A stretch of 64,000 nucleotides of DNA from an uncultured Bacteroidales bacterium. GTDB lineage: Bacteria; Bacteroidota; Bacteroidia; Bacteroidales; Paludibacteraceae. The stretch is taken from positions 39,989 to 103,988 of the forward strand of contig ONQO01000003.1 in the NCBI GenBank assembly GCA_900319995.1, given 5' to 3'. Below are positions 31,761-43,316 of the stretch, piece after piece; position 1 is the first letter of the stretch, and each line of letters begins with the position of its first letter. The translations under genes were made by a program, and so were the position numbers. The notes under the pieces were generated by a model that worked only from the letters and a program-made list of their open reading frames with translations, did no database searches and was not told where the DNA came from.

Positions 31761-34700
31761 TTAATAAACTATAGTTCGCAGGAGTGCATTAGCTCCTTCA
31801 GATAGTACGCGTATCTGATAAACTCCGGTTGGCAACGGGTACGTAACAGATGTCGCACCTTGCGTGTGTCCGCTGTGTACCATTCGGCCGCCCATATCAT
31901 AGATATAGATATCCGCTGTCGCAGGCAATCCTGTCAGTAACAGCGAACCATCCCTTCCTACAGCATAAACTCCGTTAAGCAGATTCTGTATGCCGGTAGG
32001 CGTTTCTTTCTGCATTTCGACTGACAAACTGAAACGCGCATCGTTCTGCTGACGACTTCCGGTAAACGTATACGTATCGTCCAACAAATCCGTGTGTTGA
32101 CCGGTGATATTATCCGTTAAGTAAATATGCGCGAAGGCACCGAGGTTGTAACGTCTGTCAATGGAGAATGTATATTCGCCATTAGCGGGCAAACGAACAC
32201 CAACAGGAACAGGTTTTTTCAGGCTGTCGGGGTGAGTGGCTTGGAAAGCCATCTGCATCTTATCATCTTGCAGCGTGTACAGTTTGAGTGAATAAGCCGA
32301 TCCGAACTCCTTGCTCAAGTCTGCCTGCATATCATAGGCAGCAGAGTATTTCTCCCCAACAACCACACCGCAGTTGTCCTCAGCTCCATTCCCACTAAGC
32401 AATACTCCGAAACGGGCGACAGGTGTCTTTTGCGCTGCACGGATATAGGATGGAGCGGAGGACTTTCTGTGAGCTCGGTCAAACGTCAGAGAGAACTCTT
32501 CTCCATTCGAATGGTCATCATCTCCGGCTTGTATAAAGAACGTTGTGAACGGAGGTAACTCCTTTAGCGATACTAATTCCTGACTATAGTCCGTACGCGC
32601 AGAGTTAATGAGCGTTACATAAGGAACAGTGCCTTCATCACTTATCCACCATCCCGGATGTTCAGGATCTTGAACCAGCCGTCCTGTAGTAAGCATGCCT
32701 CCTGCATCTTCATTGAGATAATTCTTGGCATACGTAGTTAGATAGGGATTGGAGAGGAAGTTCCATCCGCGGTGGTTAGCGCGAATACTATTGTCTCCCC
32801 ATGCATGGATAGTCGTTGCCTTGGAAACCGGCTCACCGTCATCCAAAGAGGCATCTGACATCGGGAACACTAATTCGCGTTGCTCATGTCCTGCTTTTTT
32901 CGCGACGGCTAATGTATATCCCACTCCAGGCAACAGTTGTGTTCCTTCAAAATTGCGCCAGTTCGATGCGGTACCTAAGTTCTGCGCGCGAGACTCACCG
33001 TCGTAGTAACGGATCATGAAATCTTCGCCATAAACCGCAGGTGTGCCATCACTGAAAGTCACGTCTTCCAGACGAACCGGATAAGGTACTGCAAACTGGT
33101 AGAAGCGGGACGTTCCGACACGTACCTGTTGACGTATCGAACCGCCATATTGGTTGGTCAGCGAACCATCTACCCGTATATTAGGCACTTCTACGTTCAC
33201 TTTGTCATCCGCCATTTGCATACGCATTATAAGGTCACGGGCTCTGTAATGCGTTCCGCTCGGAATAACCAGTTTACCACCGCCATAAACATAGATATCA
33301 CGAACCTCCGGCATATCATTGGTGGCTCCATCGGTTGCCTTGGTCAGTATTGCGCTACCTAAAATCGCTACATCACAAGTAGCACACTTTTCTGCCTGAT
33401 TATGGAATAATTCGGCGGTTGTCATCACATCGCCTTCTTTGACCACTATAGGAATCTTGTATTCCGTAGTTGCCAAGATTTTAGTATCATCATCTTTGTC
33501 ATGTACTTCAATCTTCAATAGTGAGCAAGCACGCTCAGCCAAATCCTGCAGGCCGGTAAACGTGACAGATACTGTTCCATCTTCATTCTCATCTACATCA
33601 TACTTGTCATCTGTTATCTCATCCCAATCAATGTAGTTCTCCGCGTAGTCATATTCTGCGATGTCGGAGAATACTCCTCCGGAGTGACAATATGCATCTG
33701 CGGTACCACCGACAGGCGTGCCATCCCACTCATCACAGAGAGTAGCAAAAGAAGTGGTGTTGGAAGCAACGGCATTCATACCGTCTAATACAGTATTCTT
33801 GCGCACTAACATATAGCGGTTGGTGGAAAGAGGTATAGGATTACCTTCACATTCGGCATGGAAGCCGTTGCCATCGTTTAATGCTTGCATTTTTCCATTG
33901 ATTTCATATTCGGTAGAAATGTTTTCCACCAAACCTTCAGTATCTGCCGGATCTGCCGATGTGCCGGCGCCGAAGAGATCAATCGCCTCCCATTGTCCGG
34001 TAGCCGGATTATAGCGCTCCATAATCATGGAGTCATCGCCATTGAAGACAAACTGGTTGTTACCATCTGCATCCGTCACTTGGTAGGTGGTGTAATCGCC
34101 TAAGCAGAACCAGTTGGGAATCTCCATTGCCTCCATATCCGAATAATGGTATTCCATATCGCCAATTTCGAATTTTATACACTCACGTAATTCGGTATTG
34201 CGGGCGATAGCACCGGAAGTGGAACCTTTGTTGTTTGACCAGAATATTAATTCCGTACCGGAAGGTATCTTCATCTTCGGATATTGTTCGCGCAGTTTGC
34301 TGATTGTGCGTAGTTCTACGTATCCCAAATCACCTGTCTTTTTCGGCCATTTCCCATCTGTTGTACAGTTACAACGAACACGGATATTGGAGAGATCCAT
34401 CTCATGACCGGTACCGTTGAAGATGGCGAAGAGTTTCATGTTGGACGCCGCCTCAAAGTATTTGGAGAAGAATAAGTCGTTAGCTGCTGTTCCGGTGGAG
34501 ATGGCATTTCCTTCACTCAGGTCCAGCGTAATCGTTCCTTCTAAGTCGTGTTCTATAATAATTTCGCCATCAATTGTAACCCCTACAATATCAATACTTG
34601 GCTCTTTTACCTCCAATTCGTATTGCAGCACAGCAGCGCAATACGGCATTGCTTTGGTTAGACGGAGAGTGATGGTAGTGGTTCCTGTTTCATGCATGGT

Positions 34701-37700
34701 TACCAAACCTGTTGCATCTACCGTTGCCACTGCCTCATTCGTACTGGAGTAGGTAACTGTTCCTAAGGACTCATGCCCCTTAACAACCGTATTGGTGAAT
34801 GGTTCGCTACCTTTTGTTTTCGTGACACTTGTTCCCATTTCGAACGACCATTCTGGGTCGGTACATGGTGTACAAACCGGACTAGTGCTGTAATAGCGTG
34901 TACCGGTAGAACCTTTATAAAGCGTTATACTATTAGTAGCAACCAGTGTGGTTGTACCGTAATAGCGGATATAGTCTGCATCCTTGTTCGCTCCAAGATA
35001 GTAATTAGAGGAAGTCGATGCAGTACTGTTCAAGCACTCATAGTCACCGTGTGTTCCGGGGTCTTTCGTGAACACAAATGCCGAACCAGCATTGGCGTCG
35101 TAAGTGATGTTAGTTCCGCTTGCAGCGAGATAAGCGCCTGCATTCGCATTATACAAGTAAGCATTACCCGAAGCATCATAGGTTAGGTGCCAAATTTGTG
35201 TAGCGTCGGGAGAAGAAATAGTAGTTGTCGGTAGTGAGGTGTAATCCTTTGTATATACAAGACGTCCCTTAGCAATTGTTCCATAGGTCAGTAATCCGAA
35301 ACTCTCATCGCTTTTGGCTACAACGATGGCATAGTCTCCTTCTGCCGGAGTAGCATCTGTCACGCGAGTATAGTCGGGTGTTGCGCCACCTTCATCCAAT
35401 GTGCTATAAACGGCATATAGCGTCACATTATTCGTCTCCGGGGTAAATGCCACACCTGCGACACCGATGATAGTGGCAGAAGTATTGGTCTCACCCTCTA
35501 AGTTCGTCGCACTCCAACCGATAAAAGTCCAATCATCCGCACATGCGGGAGAGGGCTCTGCCTTGGGTAAGATAATTCCGTCACCACGGCTCGACTCGGT
35601 CAACGATTCCACACAACTGCCCGAACCTGCATCAAACAATACCGTGTATGGAGCAGGAATCCATTGCGCCGTCAGAGTAAGTGATATTTTCAAATCGGTC
35701 ACTGTTGCACCGGCATCATATAATGTTCCGTTTTGGTCTTTCCAGTTGGTGAACAAATAACCCTCGCGCGTCGGGGCATCGCATAACAACCAATCACGCT
35801 CACACTCTCCTCCGGTTACATTTTCGCAACCTTCCGCTAATGTGCCTCCGTTGGCATCATAGGTAATATCCACAGAGTTGCAAACGCAACTCGGAATGGA
35901 GTTATATACCGTTGTTCCGGCATCACCTTTTACTAAAACATCATCAGTGGAGTAGGCAGCAAATCGGTCACGCTGAGCGATGTTGGTATTGAACATAAAG
36001 TGACGACCACTTGATGCCACTAAAGCAATTGTGTTTCCTGTTTCCGTAATGTCCCAACTATATGCATTTTCTATATTTGTGGTGAATAGGAGATCCGTCT
36101 TATTGGAGTTATTGGAAACGTACGTGTCGTTCTCTCCGTGCCAGCATAGGTATTGTTTGTCATTCGAAGTCACAATGGTAAAGCGTGCCGCATCCACGAC
36201 ATCAGTAGTAGCACCCATATATTTATTGGTTCCCGTACGTGCGGCAACATAGTAGGTAACATCATCTATTGTATAACTGAGCGTAAAGCCGGAACTGTTT
36301 CCTCCTGTCGTCTGGGAATAGACAGCATAGAGTGTTGTCTCTTCTCCGTTGTACAACGTACCCGCAGCATATAGCGTCGGACGCACTTCTGTTTCGACCG
36401 TTACAGCCGACGTAGCCCAACCTGCGAATACATATTCGGGATCGCAACCCGAATTGGCAGTTGCTGCCGGCAAGGTCACACCGCCATGCCATATAGTTTC
36501 TGTAAGCGTGCTGGTAGCACATATACCTGTTCCTTTTTCAAAGGTAAACGTACGAGGTGTCTTGGGCGTGAAGACAGGTGTTACAGTGATATCCGAAGCA
36601 GGCATGGTGAAGGTATAGGTACATTCTGCCGTCTTGGTTACGGACACAACCGGCGAAGTGGTAATACCACCACAATCATATCCTTCATCTGCCGTCAAAG
36701 TAATAGTAACCATGCCGCCTTCATCGCAACGAGACTTATCAGAAGCACCCGAACCATGTTCTACTGACTCTACCGTAATCATATGTCCCGAGCAACTAAA
36801 TACAGTTGTGAAATAATTAGTTCCACCTCCGTCAACAGTAACTGAAATACTCTGAATATGTTGTTGTCCCGAACTTCCGGCAGTAAATGTCACAGATGTT
36901 GCTTCTCCGCTCCATGTTCCTGCATCATCGTATGTTCCTACATTTGCTTCTAACCCCGCTGTTTTTGTTCCTCCGAATGTAAATGAAATAGCCGTTATGG
37001 AAGATTCGGAACTGATAGTAAGTGTATTCTCTGCATACATGCGGACACTGGTGCCGGATGTGTAATACATAGGCGAAGTGGTAGCATGGCCTCCCTGACC
37101 AAATGTGAACGTAACGCCATCTATCGTTTGGGCTGTAGCAGATGAAGCATTACTATAGCCTTGTTCACTTGAAACAAATGATACATTTCCACTTCCGCTG
37201 CCTCCTTCATTATGACGATATACGGCATGGTAATCCTGATCTCCTGTAGCCGTGAAATCACTTACCCACGTATGCGTTTCCGTGTTGTTTACAGCTAAAG
37301 TCGCTGTCCACCAGCCTACAAATGTATATCCCTCGCATGCCTCCGGATTTGACGGAACGATAGGCGTCTTGCCGGAAACAACGGTCTGAGCGGTTCCGAT
37401 AAGGCTCTCGCCGTTATAGAACCGGATGGTATAACTCGGTTTCGGTTCAAAGATTACATTGATAGTCGAAGTTCCTGCAACATCTTTGGCGTATGTAACA
37501 GTTTTACCTGCCTGATCAATAGTAACTCCGGTTGCAATACCCGTCTGTGTTATTTCCTTGAATTGATAATCCTCGCTCGGTGTGATATCCGTCACATGTA
37601 CCACTAATCCTCCGACAGCACAGTTCTCATATTCACCATCCACCTTATCCAAAGCAAACGTACCATTCAACGAACTCCCCTTCGTCAACGTTACCTTATT

Positions 37701-40700
37701 TTCGCACGGCGTACATGAAGTAGTATAGCCACTATAGGAAGTACCTCCACCACCGCCAATTTCAAGGTCATAGTATTCTGTACCGTTGACATTCCCCGTT
37801 GAATAACCTCCGAATACATTAGTAGATTCTCTATATATCCATGCTCGACCGGAAGTTCCCGAGTTAATCCGCCACGAGCCCTCTGTACCGGTTTCTATGC
37901 TCCAGGTATATGCACTTCCGGACGTACCCAAGTCGGTCTTACTGCTATAGGTGATATATTTATCTCCTGTTTTGATCGCCCATCCGCCGGTTACTTCTTC
38001 GAAAGTATAATCTGCGGCGTCATTGATATCCGTGGAGCCGTCAATCTTACTTCCGGTACCTGTTGCGTAATACTTCGTATCATCTACCAACGCATAAATC
38101 TTATACGTACCGGCAGTTGAACCATCCCATGCGCCGCCTCCGCTACCACTTGCTGTCGCAAAGACTGCATAATAGGTAACATCATGGTCACCCATAAGCG
38201 CCGAGGAGGTAAATGCCGGAGCAACATCAGTTTCTGCAACCTCCGTAGCACTCCAACCCACGAACACCTTACCTTCGCAACCGCTGGCAGTCTCAGGGAA
38301 GACAATAGCTTTACCCTCTTGATAAGAATCCGTATTGCTGTCATCACCGTTTACATTCCATGTCACATTATGCGATGGTATTACTTCGAAATTAGCCGTA
38401 ACGGTTGAAGTGATGTTATTGCCTTTCGTATAAGTCACGGTGTAGTTGCCGCTACCGTCAGGACCTCCGACCACGTTGTTGCCACCTGTTGCAGTAACAT
38501 TGACAAAACGATAACCCTCTGCCGCTTCAATGTCCGACACGGTAACCACAAAATCAGAGGTACAGTTGTTGTATGCTCCGTCAACCTTGTCGAGTGTAAA
38601 CGTACCATGCGACTCCGCTCCCTTTTCCAATGTCACTTTATCCTCGCACGGTGTACATGCAGGGTCTGTGGTGTAGATGGTCGTAGAACTGATGCCACCG
38701 CCACCCGTATAAGTAACGCTTAAATAGTTCAAATACAAACGGTGATTTTTATCCGTTCCTGTACATGTATACAAAATGGTAGTCGCATTCAAATCACTTA
38801 ATGCGAATGTACCTCCGGCACTGATATTCTGGCTACTGCTTGTCGTTCCTCCATCAACTTTATATGTAACACTCGTTACCATCGAAGAACCGATTGTAAT
38901 AGCTGTGATTTTTTTGCTGTTATTGGCAGTAACTGTAAGCGTACCGCCATTTTGGTAAATGCGGATTTCATCACTATTTACAGCTGGTGCCGTACTGGCT
39001 CCGCCTTTTGCTGCTTCATAACTAATGTTTGTATCTCCATCCACATTTCCCGAAATAGCAGCAAAGGTACTCATTGTTTTAGTAACAGGGCTTCCTCCGC
39101 CTCCACCGCCGCCTGCGGCATGGCTATATACGGCGTAGTAGTCTTGATTTCCAGTTGCGGTAAAGGTTGTAATCCATGTTTCAGCAGTAGTATTATCCGT
39201 TCCCAATTCATCAGTCCACCAACCTACGAAGTCATATCCCTCGCAAGCCTCCGGGTCCGAAGGCTTAACCGCTGATTGACCATCCATCACTTGTTGCGAA
39301 CTGATAGTCTCGCCCATATTGATGAAGTTGATGGTGTAGGTCGATTTCTCTATCATCGTGATTGAGATAGCCACATCAGCGTCCGGCATCGTGAACGTAC
39401 GCGTATTGCCTTCTCCGTTTAGCACGGCACCACCGGTAGCGGTTACCGCACTAATGGTGTGCTCTGCATCAGGGGTGATGACAATTGTCACCGTCTCACC
39501 ATATTCAACCGTTAACGGACTCTCCGTCGCACCATTCGCCTTAACAACTGTTGCCCCCGAAGGTGTAGTGAAATAAACATTCCAACTGTTCTTCTCCCAT
39601 ACGGCATAAAGCGTAGTAACTTTCTTAGTAAGCGTTACTTCCTCTTCATCATCATAAACTTTTGCACCGTCAGTTGTTGTTGCCCAGCCAAGGAAAGTAT
39701 ATCCTGTTCTCTCAAAGGAGTTCGCTTTCAGTGCCGTTGCCGTATTGTAATCAATGGTTTGGTCTGTCATCGTTCCCTCGCCTCCGTTGGCATCGAACTT
39801 AACCGTTACTTCCGTCGGGATAGTACAATCTTTGGTTGTGGTATAATAAGTAGTAGAACTGCTGCCGCCAGAAACACTCCAATCTATCGTAACTGAAGAA
39901 AGGTACAATGCTCCACTATTGGATCGGATTCCAATATACTCATAGTCTCCTATGATAGATAATTCCGTTGATGTCCCTTTTACAATGGAGCCAAGATTTG
40001 TACCACTGGTAGATGAATTATATAACTCTGTTGCAGCGGAATATGCAGAATTCTTTCCGTATATATTAATCGTACGACCATTTGCTGTATTACTCTCCCA
40101 AGCAACGGTCACTTTCTTGACCTTTCCTCCGGAGGCTGTTGTAACTATACCAGAGTTACTATTGTTAGAACGCAATTGAATCGCTTCATTTCCGCCAGCA
40201 CTATTTCCAGCATAAATAGCATCGGAAGTCGCTTTTTTGCCAGACCAGTTAGTATAAGTCGTCCCAGTTATAGCTGTAGTAGCCCTATTTAAGATGTCAC
40301 TGACCGTAGAAGTTCCACCTCCGCCGCCGCCTTCAGTATGACTAAAGACAGCGTAATAATTCTGTGCTTCCGAAACGGTAAAATCTGTAACCCAAGTGTA
40401 GGAAGTTGTATTGTCGGTAGCCAGTGTAGAAGTATGCCAACCAATAAACTCATATTCATCACAGTCATCCACGGTTGGCGGAGTTGCCGTCGCTCCCATT
40501 ATGAGAGATTCCTCTTTGAGCTTGGTAGAGCCATCAAAGAAACGAATCGCATAGGTCGTCGGAGCACTCACCGTAATGGAATAAGTAGCCGTCTTAGTTA
40601 CAGCGTTCTCGGTATAACTTACCGTTACCGTCTTGCTGCCATTCGAAGACATATTCGGTGTGGATACACTGGTCGGAGTAACGGTCTTGGACGAGCAGTT

Positions 40701-43187
40701 GCTGTAATTAGCAGTCACAACTAATCCTTCTGAGTTGAAAGCCTCACCGGTAGAAAAGGCTGCTTTGACCCCTGTAGTATTCAGCGAAATACTCGTCAAC
40801 GCACACGGATCGGGTGCTGTACAATCGGTCGAGAAACCTGAATAACTTGCGCTACCGTGCGTTATGGTCAAACCGCAGATATAAATCGAGTTCGTAGCGC
40901 AGTTAACGGTGATAATCGGTGCTCCTGTTGGTGTGGTCTCTGAGAAATCAAATTCCAGATCACGCGGTGTTGTTCCGCCGGAACTCGTTACACTCTCGCT
41001 TACCTCTGTGCCATTTACACTCAACTTGATAGAACCTGCACCCTTTGAAGAGTTGGTGCAATAACTTACCACGATGGATGATACATTGTTATATGAATTC
41101 GGACAAGTAGCATAGGCACCTGTTGAACTTGTTGTCACTTGTACACCACCATTGAGATAAGCTGTACCGTCTTTGCCGGAAGTCCAATTACCTTCCGTTG
41201 CTTCCCATGACTTGCTCGTAAAAGTATAAGTAGCATCGGCGCTACCGCCACCGCTTACATCCGCATAGACAGCATAATAGTTGGCTACGGAATAAGCATC
41301 GCCTGTCTTGGCGTATGTCGGAGGCGTGTCAGCGCTCTTATAGGTACTGTTGGTGCACCAGCCCACAAACTGACGGCTGGCACTACAGTTAGCCGGTGCA
41401 TCGGGAAGAGTAATAGTACCGTCGACGGAAACATTCGTCCTGTAAAGGGAGCCTTGTGTATTCCAATTAATAGTACGGCCGCCTCGCACAGTAATCTCCA
41501 CATCGCCGGTTACGCTGGTAATGGTGAATTTATTCGTGCCGGAATTATAGGTAAAGCCGCTACCGTAGGTTAGCGTTGTTCCACCCATTTGGACTTCCCA
41601 ACATGCAGGGTCTGCTAATGTATAGCCGGAACTGGGGGTAATGGTCAAGTTGAGCGTACCGTCTTTAGTAACCTCTCCATCGGCAGGATGAGTACAATTC
41701 TCGCCGTAAATAACATAATCCCAAGTGGTTTTGACCACTCCGCCGTTGTATTTGAAATTGATAGTTCCACTACTCTCAGTAATATCCGACAAGGCGCAAC
41801 CGGTGAACGGCGTCCAAGTTTTTTTGCCAGAGGTACCGGGGAATGGGTCTGTGGCTTGACCGTAGTTCTTTGTTTTTCCGTCTGCGGGCACTATCGTATA
41901 ACGCAGCGTGCCTGCCGTATTGTTCAGGTCATTGTTATTCCATCGACTGCTGTTATAGGTCACTTTCCATACCACCATACCGTGACCGGGAAGGTATTGG
42001 TCATAACCGCTTTTCTGGCGGTTTTCGATATAATAAACCGTGTTGGTATTGGTGCATGCTACACGCGAAGCGCCACCTGTAATCTGGTAGTTGTCATTCC
42101 ACGTGGTTGTCAGCGTCACGTTCTTCACCTCGTCTTTGGCAAGGAACTTCGGCGTCATCCATCCCATGAAATATTTGTCATAGGCACTGTATAGCGGCGG
42201 ATATTGACCGCTTCCGTTATACGAACCTTGGTCCATCAGCGTCCATTCGCCCGGAGTGACTCCATTATCAGAGTTTGTTCCATAGTCTGTGTCGTAATAG
42301 TCCGGCAATCCTATAACGTGACTGAACTCATGAGCAAAAGTACCTACACCATCGCTATTTGAACCCGACTTACCCGACAATTCTGCGCTACATGCATAGT
42401 GACCGAGCGTTTTGTTGTTATATTTAAGTGTTCCCGTTACATTGCCACTATAGATCTCCCAACTATGTGGCCAAATAGTGTTCGCCGGAGCACCTGCAGC
42501 CTCTCCGTAACCGGCATATATAACATAAATATTATCTACTTTGCCATCGTTGTTGGTGTCGTAGTTACTGAAGTTACAACCATCTGCATAGGCTTTTGCG
42601 CAGGCATCGACTACCATCTGGTCCGGGTGTTCGTCACTTCCGTCACTATCATTGCTTCCGTAATATGCCATGTTTTGGTCTAAGGTATAGGGACCGAAGA
42701 CGTCAAACTGCGGCACATAAGTATTGCCGGAGGATTGCTTGAAATAGTCCTGAACCGAGGGGAACGGACCATTCAGCAGGTTATCAAAGAAGGCGTTGTT
42801 GTGAGTGGATTTCATCGACTTGTCGCTGAAATTGACAAGAATCACCAATAGTTTCGTCGGCTGAATATCACCGTAGTTCTTTTGAATGCGGGAAGCGGGA
42901 ATCTTGGCTGCTCGTGCTGACTGACGACGCTCGGATACCTGCTTCATCGAAGGCGCTTTTTCGCTGGAAATGATAAATGTCCCATCCTCTTGCATGGTCG
43001 CTATTTTACCATCTTCAGTCTCCCATAAGTGATAGAACTCATCACCCACAAGACGAACACGAATAGGTGTGCCGTCAGTCAATGTACGTTCTTGCCAACC
43101 GCGAAAGGCGGGGACCGCAAAAAGTTGACTGATACATAACCCGATTACTACGAATAATGTGAAAAAACGATGTAACTTGTTTTTCAT
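31761..43187 (-). CDS. Giant secreted M6-family metalloprotease with InlB-type repeats and T9SS C-terminal signal
   Basis: 3808 residues. Signal peptide (to about 24), prodomain-like region, then a Peptidase M6 (immune inhibitor A-like) domain: TKLLVILVNFSD and the zinc site GTFAHEFSHVIGLPDYYD near residue 290, with HExxH complete. From about 500 to 2700 come alternating InlB/Listeria-Bacteroides repeats (VTFDANGG, GYTFLGWATT, TTLYAVW; FVGWWT..TWV..FTA..DYYAVYSH) joined by Gly-rich linkers and jelly-roll-like segments with FTAGSSGQQHIQSI. The last 80 residues (GVYAVGRDGSLLLTGLPA, DIYIYDMGGRMV, GVYQIRVL) are a type IX secretion sorting domain. It is thus exported and surface-bound, likely digesting host or microbial protein. 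Confidence 0.9.
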   Translation of the reverse strand: MKNKLHRFFTLFVVIGLCISQLFAVPAFRGWQERTLTDGTPIRVRLVGDEFYHLWETEDGKIATMQEDGTFIISSEKAPSMKQVSERRQSARAAKIPASRIQKNYGDIQPTKLLVILVNFSDKSMKSTHNNAFFDNLLNGPFPSVQDYFKQSSGNTYVPQFDVFGPYTLDQNMAYYGSNDSDGSDEHPDQMVVDACAKAYADGCNFSNYDTNNDGKVDNIYVIYAGYGEAAGAPANTIWPHSWEIYSGNVTGTLKYNNKTLGHYACSAELSGKSGSNSDGVGTFAHEFSHVIGLPDYYDTDYGTNSDNGVTPGEWTLMDQGSYNGSGQYPPLYSAYDKYFMGWMTPKFLAKDEVKNVTLTTTWNDNYQITGGASRVACTNTNTVYYIENRQKSGYDQYLPGHGMVVWKVTYNSSRWNNNDLNNTAGTLRYTIVPADGKTKNYGQATDPFPGTSGKKTWTPFTGCALSDITESSGTINFKYNGGVVKTTWDYVIYGENCTHPADGEVTKDGTLNLTITPSSGYTLADPACWEVQMGGTTLTYGSGFTYNSGTNKFTITSVTGDVEITVRGGRTINWNTQGSLYRTNVSVDGTITLPDAPANCSASRQFVGWCTNSTYKSADTPPTYAKTGDAYSVANYYAVYADVSGGGSADATYTFTSKSWEATEGNWTSGKDGTAYLNGGVQVTTSSTGAYATCPNSYNNVSSIVVSYCTNSSKGAGSIKLSVNGTEVSESVTSSGGTTPRDLEFDFSETTPTGAPIITVNCATNSIYICGLTITHGSASYSGFSTDCTAPDPCALTSISLNTTGVKAAFSTGEAFNSEGLVVTANYSNCSSKTVTPTSVSTPNMSSNGSKTVTVSYTENAVTKTATYSITVSAPTTYAIRFFDGSTKLKEESLIMGATATPPTVDDCDEYEFIGWHTSTLATDNTTSYTWVTDFTVSEAQNYYAVFSHTEGGGGGGTSTVSDILNRATTAITGTTYTNWSGKKATSDAIYAGNSAGGNEAIQLRSNNSNSGIVTTASGGKVKKVTVAWESNTANGRTINIYGKNSAYSAATELYNSSTSGTNLGSIVKGTSTELSIIGDYEYIGIRSNSGALYLSSVTIDWSVSGGSSSTTYYTTTKDCTIPTEVTVKFDANGGEGTMTDQTIDYNTATALKANSFERTGYTFLGWATTTDGAKVYDDEEEVTLTKKVTTLYAVWEKNSWNVYFTTPSGATVVKANGATESPLTVEYGETVTIVITPDAEHTISAVTATGGAVLNGEGNTRTFTMPDADVAISITMIEKSTYTINFINMGETISSQQVMDGQSAVKPSDPEACEGYDFVGWWTDELGTDNTTAETWITTFTATGNQDYYAVYSHAAGGGGGGGSPVTKTMSTFAAISGNVDGDTNISYEAAKGGASTAPAVNSDEIRIYQNGGTLTVTANNSKKITAITIGSSMVTSVTYKVDGGTTSSSQNISAGGTFALSDLNATTILYTCTGTDKNHRLYLNYLSVTYTGGGGISSTTIYTTDPACTPCEDKVTLEKGAESHGTFTLDKVDGAYNNCTSDFVVTVSDIEAAEGYRFVNVTATGGNNVVGGPDGSGNYTVTYTKGNNITSTVTANFEVIPSHNVTWNVNGDDSNTDSYQEGKAIVFPETASGCEGKVFVGWSATEVAETDVAPAFTSSALMGDHDVTYYAVFATASGSGGGAWDGSTAGTYKIYALVDDTKYYATGTGSKIDGSTDINDAADYTFEEVTGGWAIKTGDKYITYSSKTDLGTSGSAYTWSIETGTEGSWRINSGTSGRAWIYRESTNVFGGYSTGNVNGTEYYDLEIGGGGGTSYSGYTTSCTPCENKVTLTKGSSLNGTFALDKVDGEYENCAVGGLVVHVTDITPSEDYQFKEITQTGIATGVTIDQAGKTVTYAKDVAGTSTINVIFEPKPSYTIRFYNGESLIGTAQTVVSGKTPIVPSNPEACEGYTFVGWWTATLAVNNTETHTWVSDFTATGDQDYHAVYRHNEGGSGSGNVSFVSSEQGYSNASSATAQTIDGVTFTFGQGGHATTSPMYYTSGTSVRMYAENTLTISSESSITAISFTFGGTKTAGLEANVGTYDDAGTWSGEATSVTFTAGSSGQQHIQSISVTVDGGGTNYFTTVFSCSGHMITVESVEHGSGASDKSRCDEGGMVTITLTADEGYDCGGITTSPVVSVTKTAECTYTFTMPASDITVTPVFTPKTPRTFTFEKGTGICATSTLTETIWHGGVTLPAATANSGCDPEYVFAGWATSAVTVETEVRPTLYAAGTLYNGEETTLYAVYSQTTGGNSSGFTLSYTIDDVTYYVAARTGTNKYMGATTDVVDAARFTIVTSNDKQYLCWHGENDTYVSNNSNKTDLLFTTNIENAYSWDITETGNTIALVASSGRHFMFNTNIAQRDRFAAYSTDDVLVKGDAGTTVYNSIPSCVCNSVDITYDANGGTLAEGCENVTGGECERDWLLCDAPTREGYLFTNWKDQNGTLYDAGATVTDLKISLTLTAQWIPAPYTVLFDAGSGSCVESLTESSRGDGIILPKAEPSPACADDWTFIGWSATNLEGETNTSATIIGVAGVAFTPETNNVTLYAVYSTLDEGGATPDYTRVTDATPAEGDYAIVVAKSDESFGLLTYGTIAKGRLVYTKDYTSLPTTTISSPDATQIWHLTYDASGNAYLYNANAGAYLAASGTNITYDANAGSAFVFTKDPGTHGDYECLNSTASTSSNYYLGANKDADYIRYYGTTTLVATNSITLYKGSTGTRYYSTSPVCTPCTDPEWSFEMGTSVTKTKGSEPFTNTVVKGHESLGTVTYSSTNEAVATVDATGLVTMHETGTTTITLRLTKAMPYCAAVLQYELEVKEPSIDIVGVTIDGEIIIEHDLEGTITLDLSEGNAISTGTAANDLFFSKYFEAASNMKLFAIFNGTGHEMDLSNIRVRCNCTTDGKWPKKTGDLGYVELRTISKLREQYPKMKIPSGTELIFWSNNKGSTSGAIARNTELRECIKFEIGDMEYHYSDMEAMEIPNWFCLGDYTTYQVTDADGNNQFVFNGDDSMIMERYNPATGQWEAIDLFGAGTSADPADTEGLVENISTEYEINGKMQALNDGNGFHAECEGNPIPLSTNRYMLVRKNTVLDGMNAVASNTTSFATLCDEWDGTPVGGTADAYCHSGGVFSDIAEYDYAENYIDWDEITDDKYDVDENEDGTVSVTFTGLQDLAERACSLLKIEVHDKDDDTKILATTEYKIPIVVKEGDVMTTAELFHNQAEKCATCDVAILGSAILTKATDGATNDMPEVRDIYVYGGGKLVIPSGTHYRARDLIMRMQMADDKVNVEVPNIRVDGSLTNQYGGSIRQQVRVGTSRFYQFAVPYPVRLEDVTFSDGTPAVYGEDFMIRYYDGESRAQNLGTASNWRNFEGTQLLPGVGYTLAVAKKAGHEQRELVFPMSDASLDDGEPVSKATTIHAWGDNSIRANHRGWNFLSNPYLTTYAKNYLNEDAGGMLTTGRLVQDPEHPGWWISDEGTVPYVTLINSARTDYSQELVSLKELPPFTTFFIQAGDDDHSNGEEFSLTFDRAHRKSSAPSYIRAAQKTPVARFGVLLSGNGAEDNCGVVVGEKYSAAYDMQADLSKEFGSAYSLKLYTLQDDKMQMAFQATHPDSLKKPVPVGVRLPANGEYTFSIDRRYNLGAFAHIYLTDNITGQHTDLLDDTYTFTGSRQQNDARFSLSVEMQKETPTGIQNLLNGVYAVGRDGSLLLTGLPATADIYIYDMGGRMVHSGHTQGATSVTYPLPTGVYQIRVLSEGANALLRTIVY

Positions 43188-43283
43188 ATGCCGTTATAGA
43201 TTTTCAGATGGTATTTGATTTTCATTTACTCCTATTTTTACGCTCACGCACACATCCTACGCGCACACAATCGTAAAAAGTAT

Positions 43284-43316
43284 GCAAAGATACTACAAAA
43301 ATTTCATTTATGCAAA
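43284..43316 (-). promoter_or_regulatory. Promoter of the giant protease gene
   Basis: TTTG, 20 bases, TATCTTTGC on the minus strand; leader about 90 bases. Confidence 0.8.

Noticed and set aside
32749-42683. About twenty plus-strand frames of 60-170 codons within the giant protease gene
   Set aside because: All are opposite an intact 3808-codon gene with clear domains; repeats in that gene produce repeated shadows.
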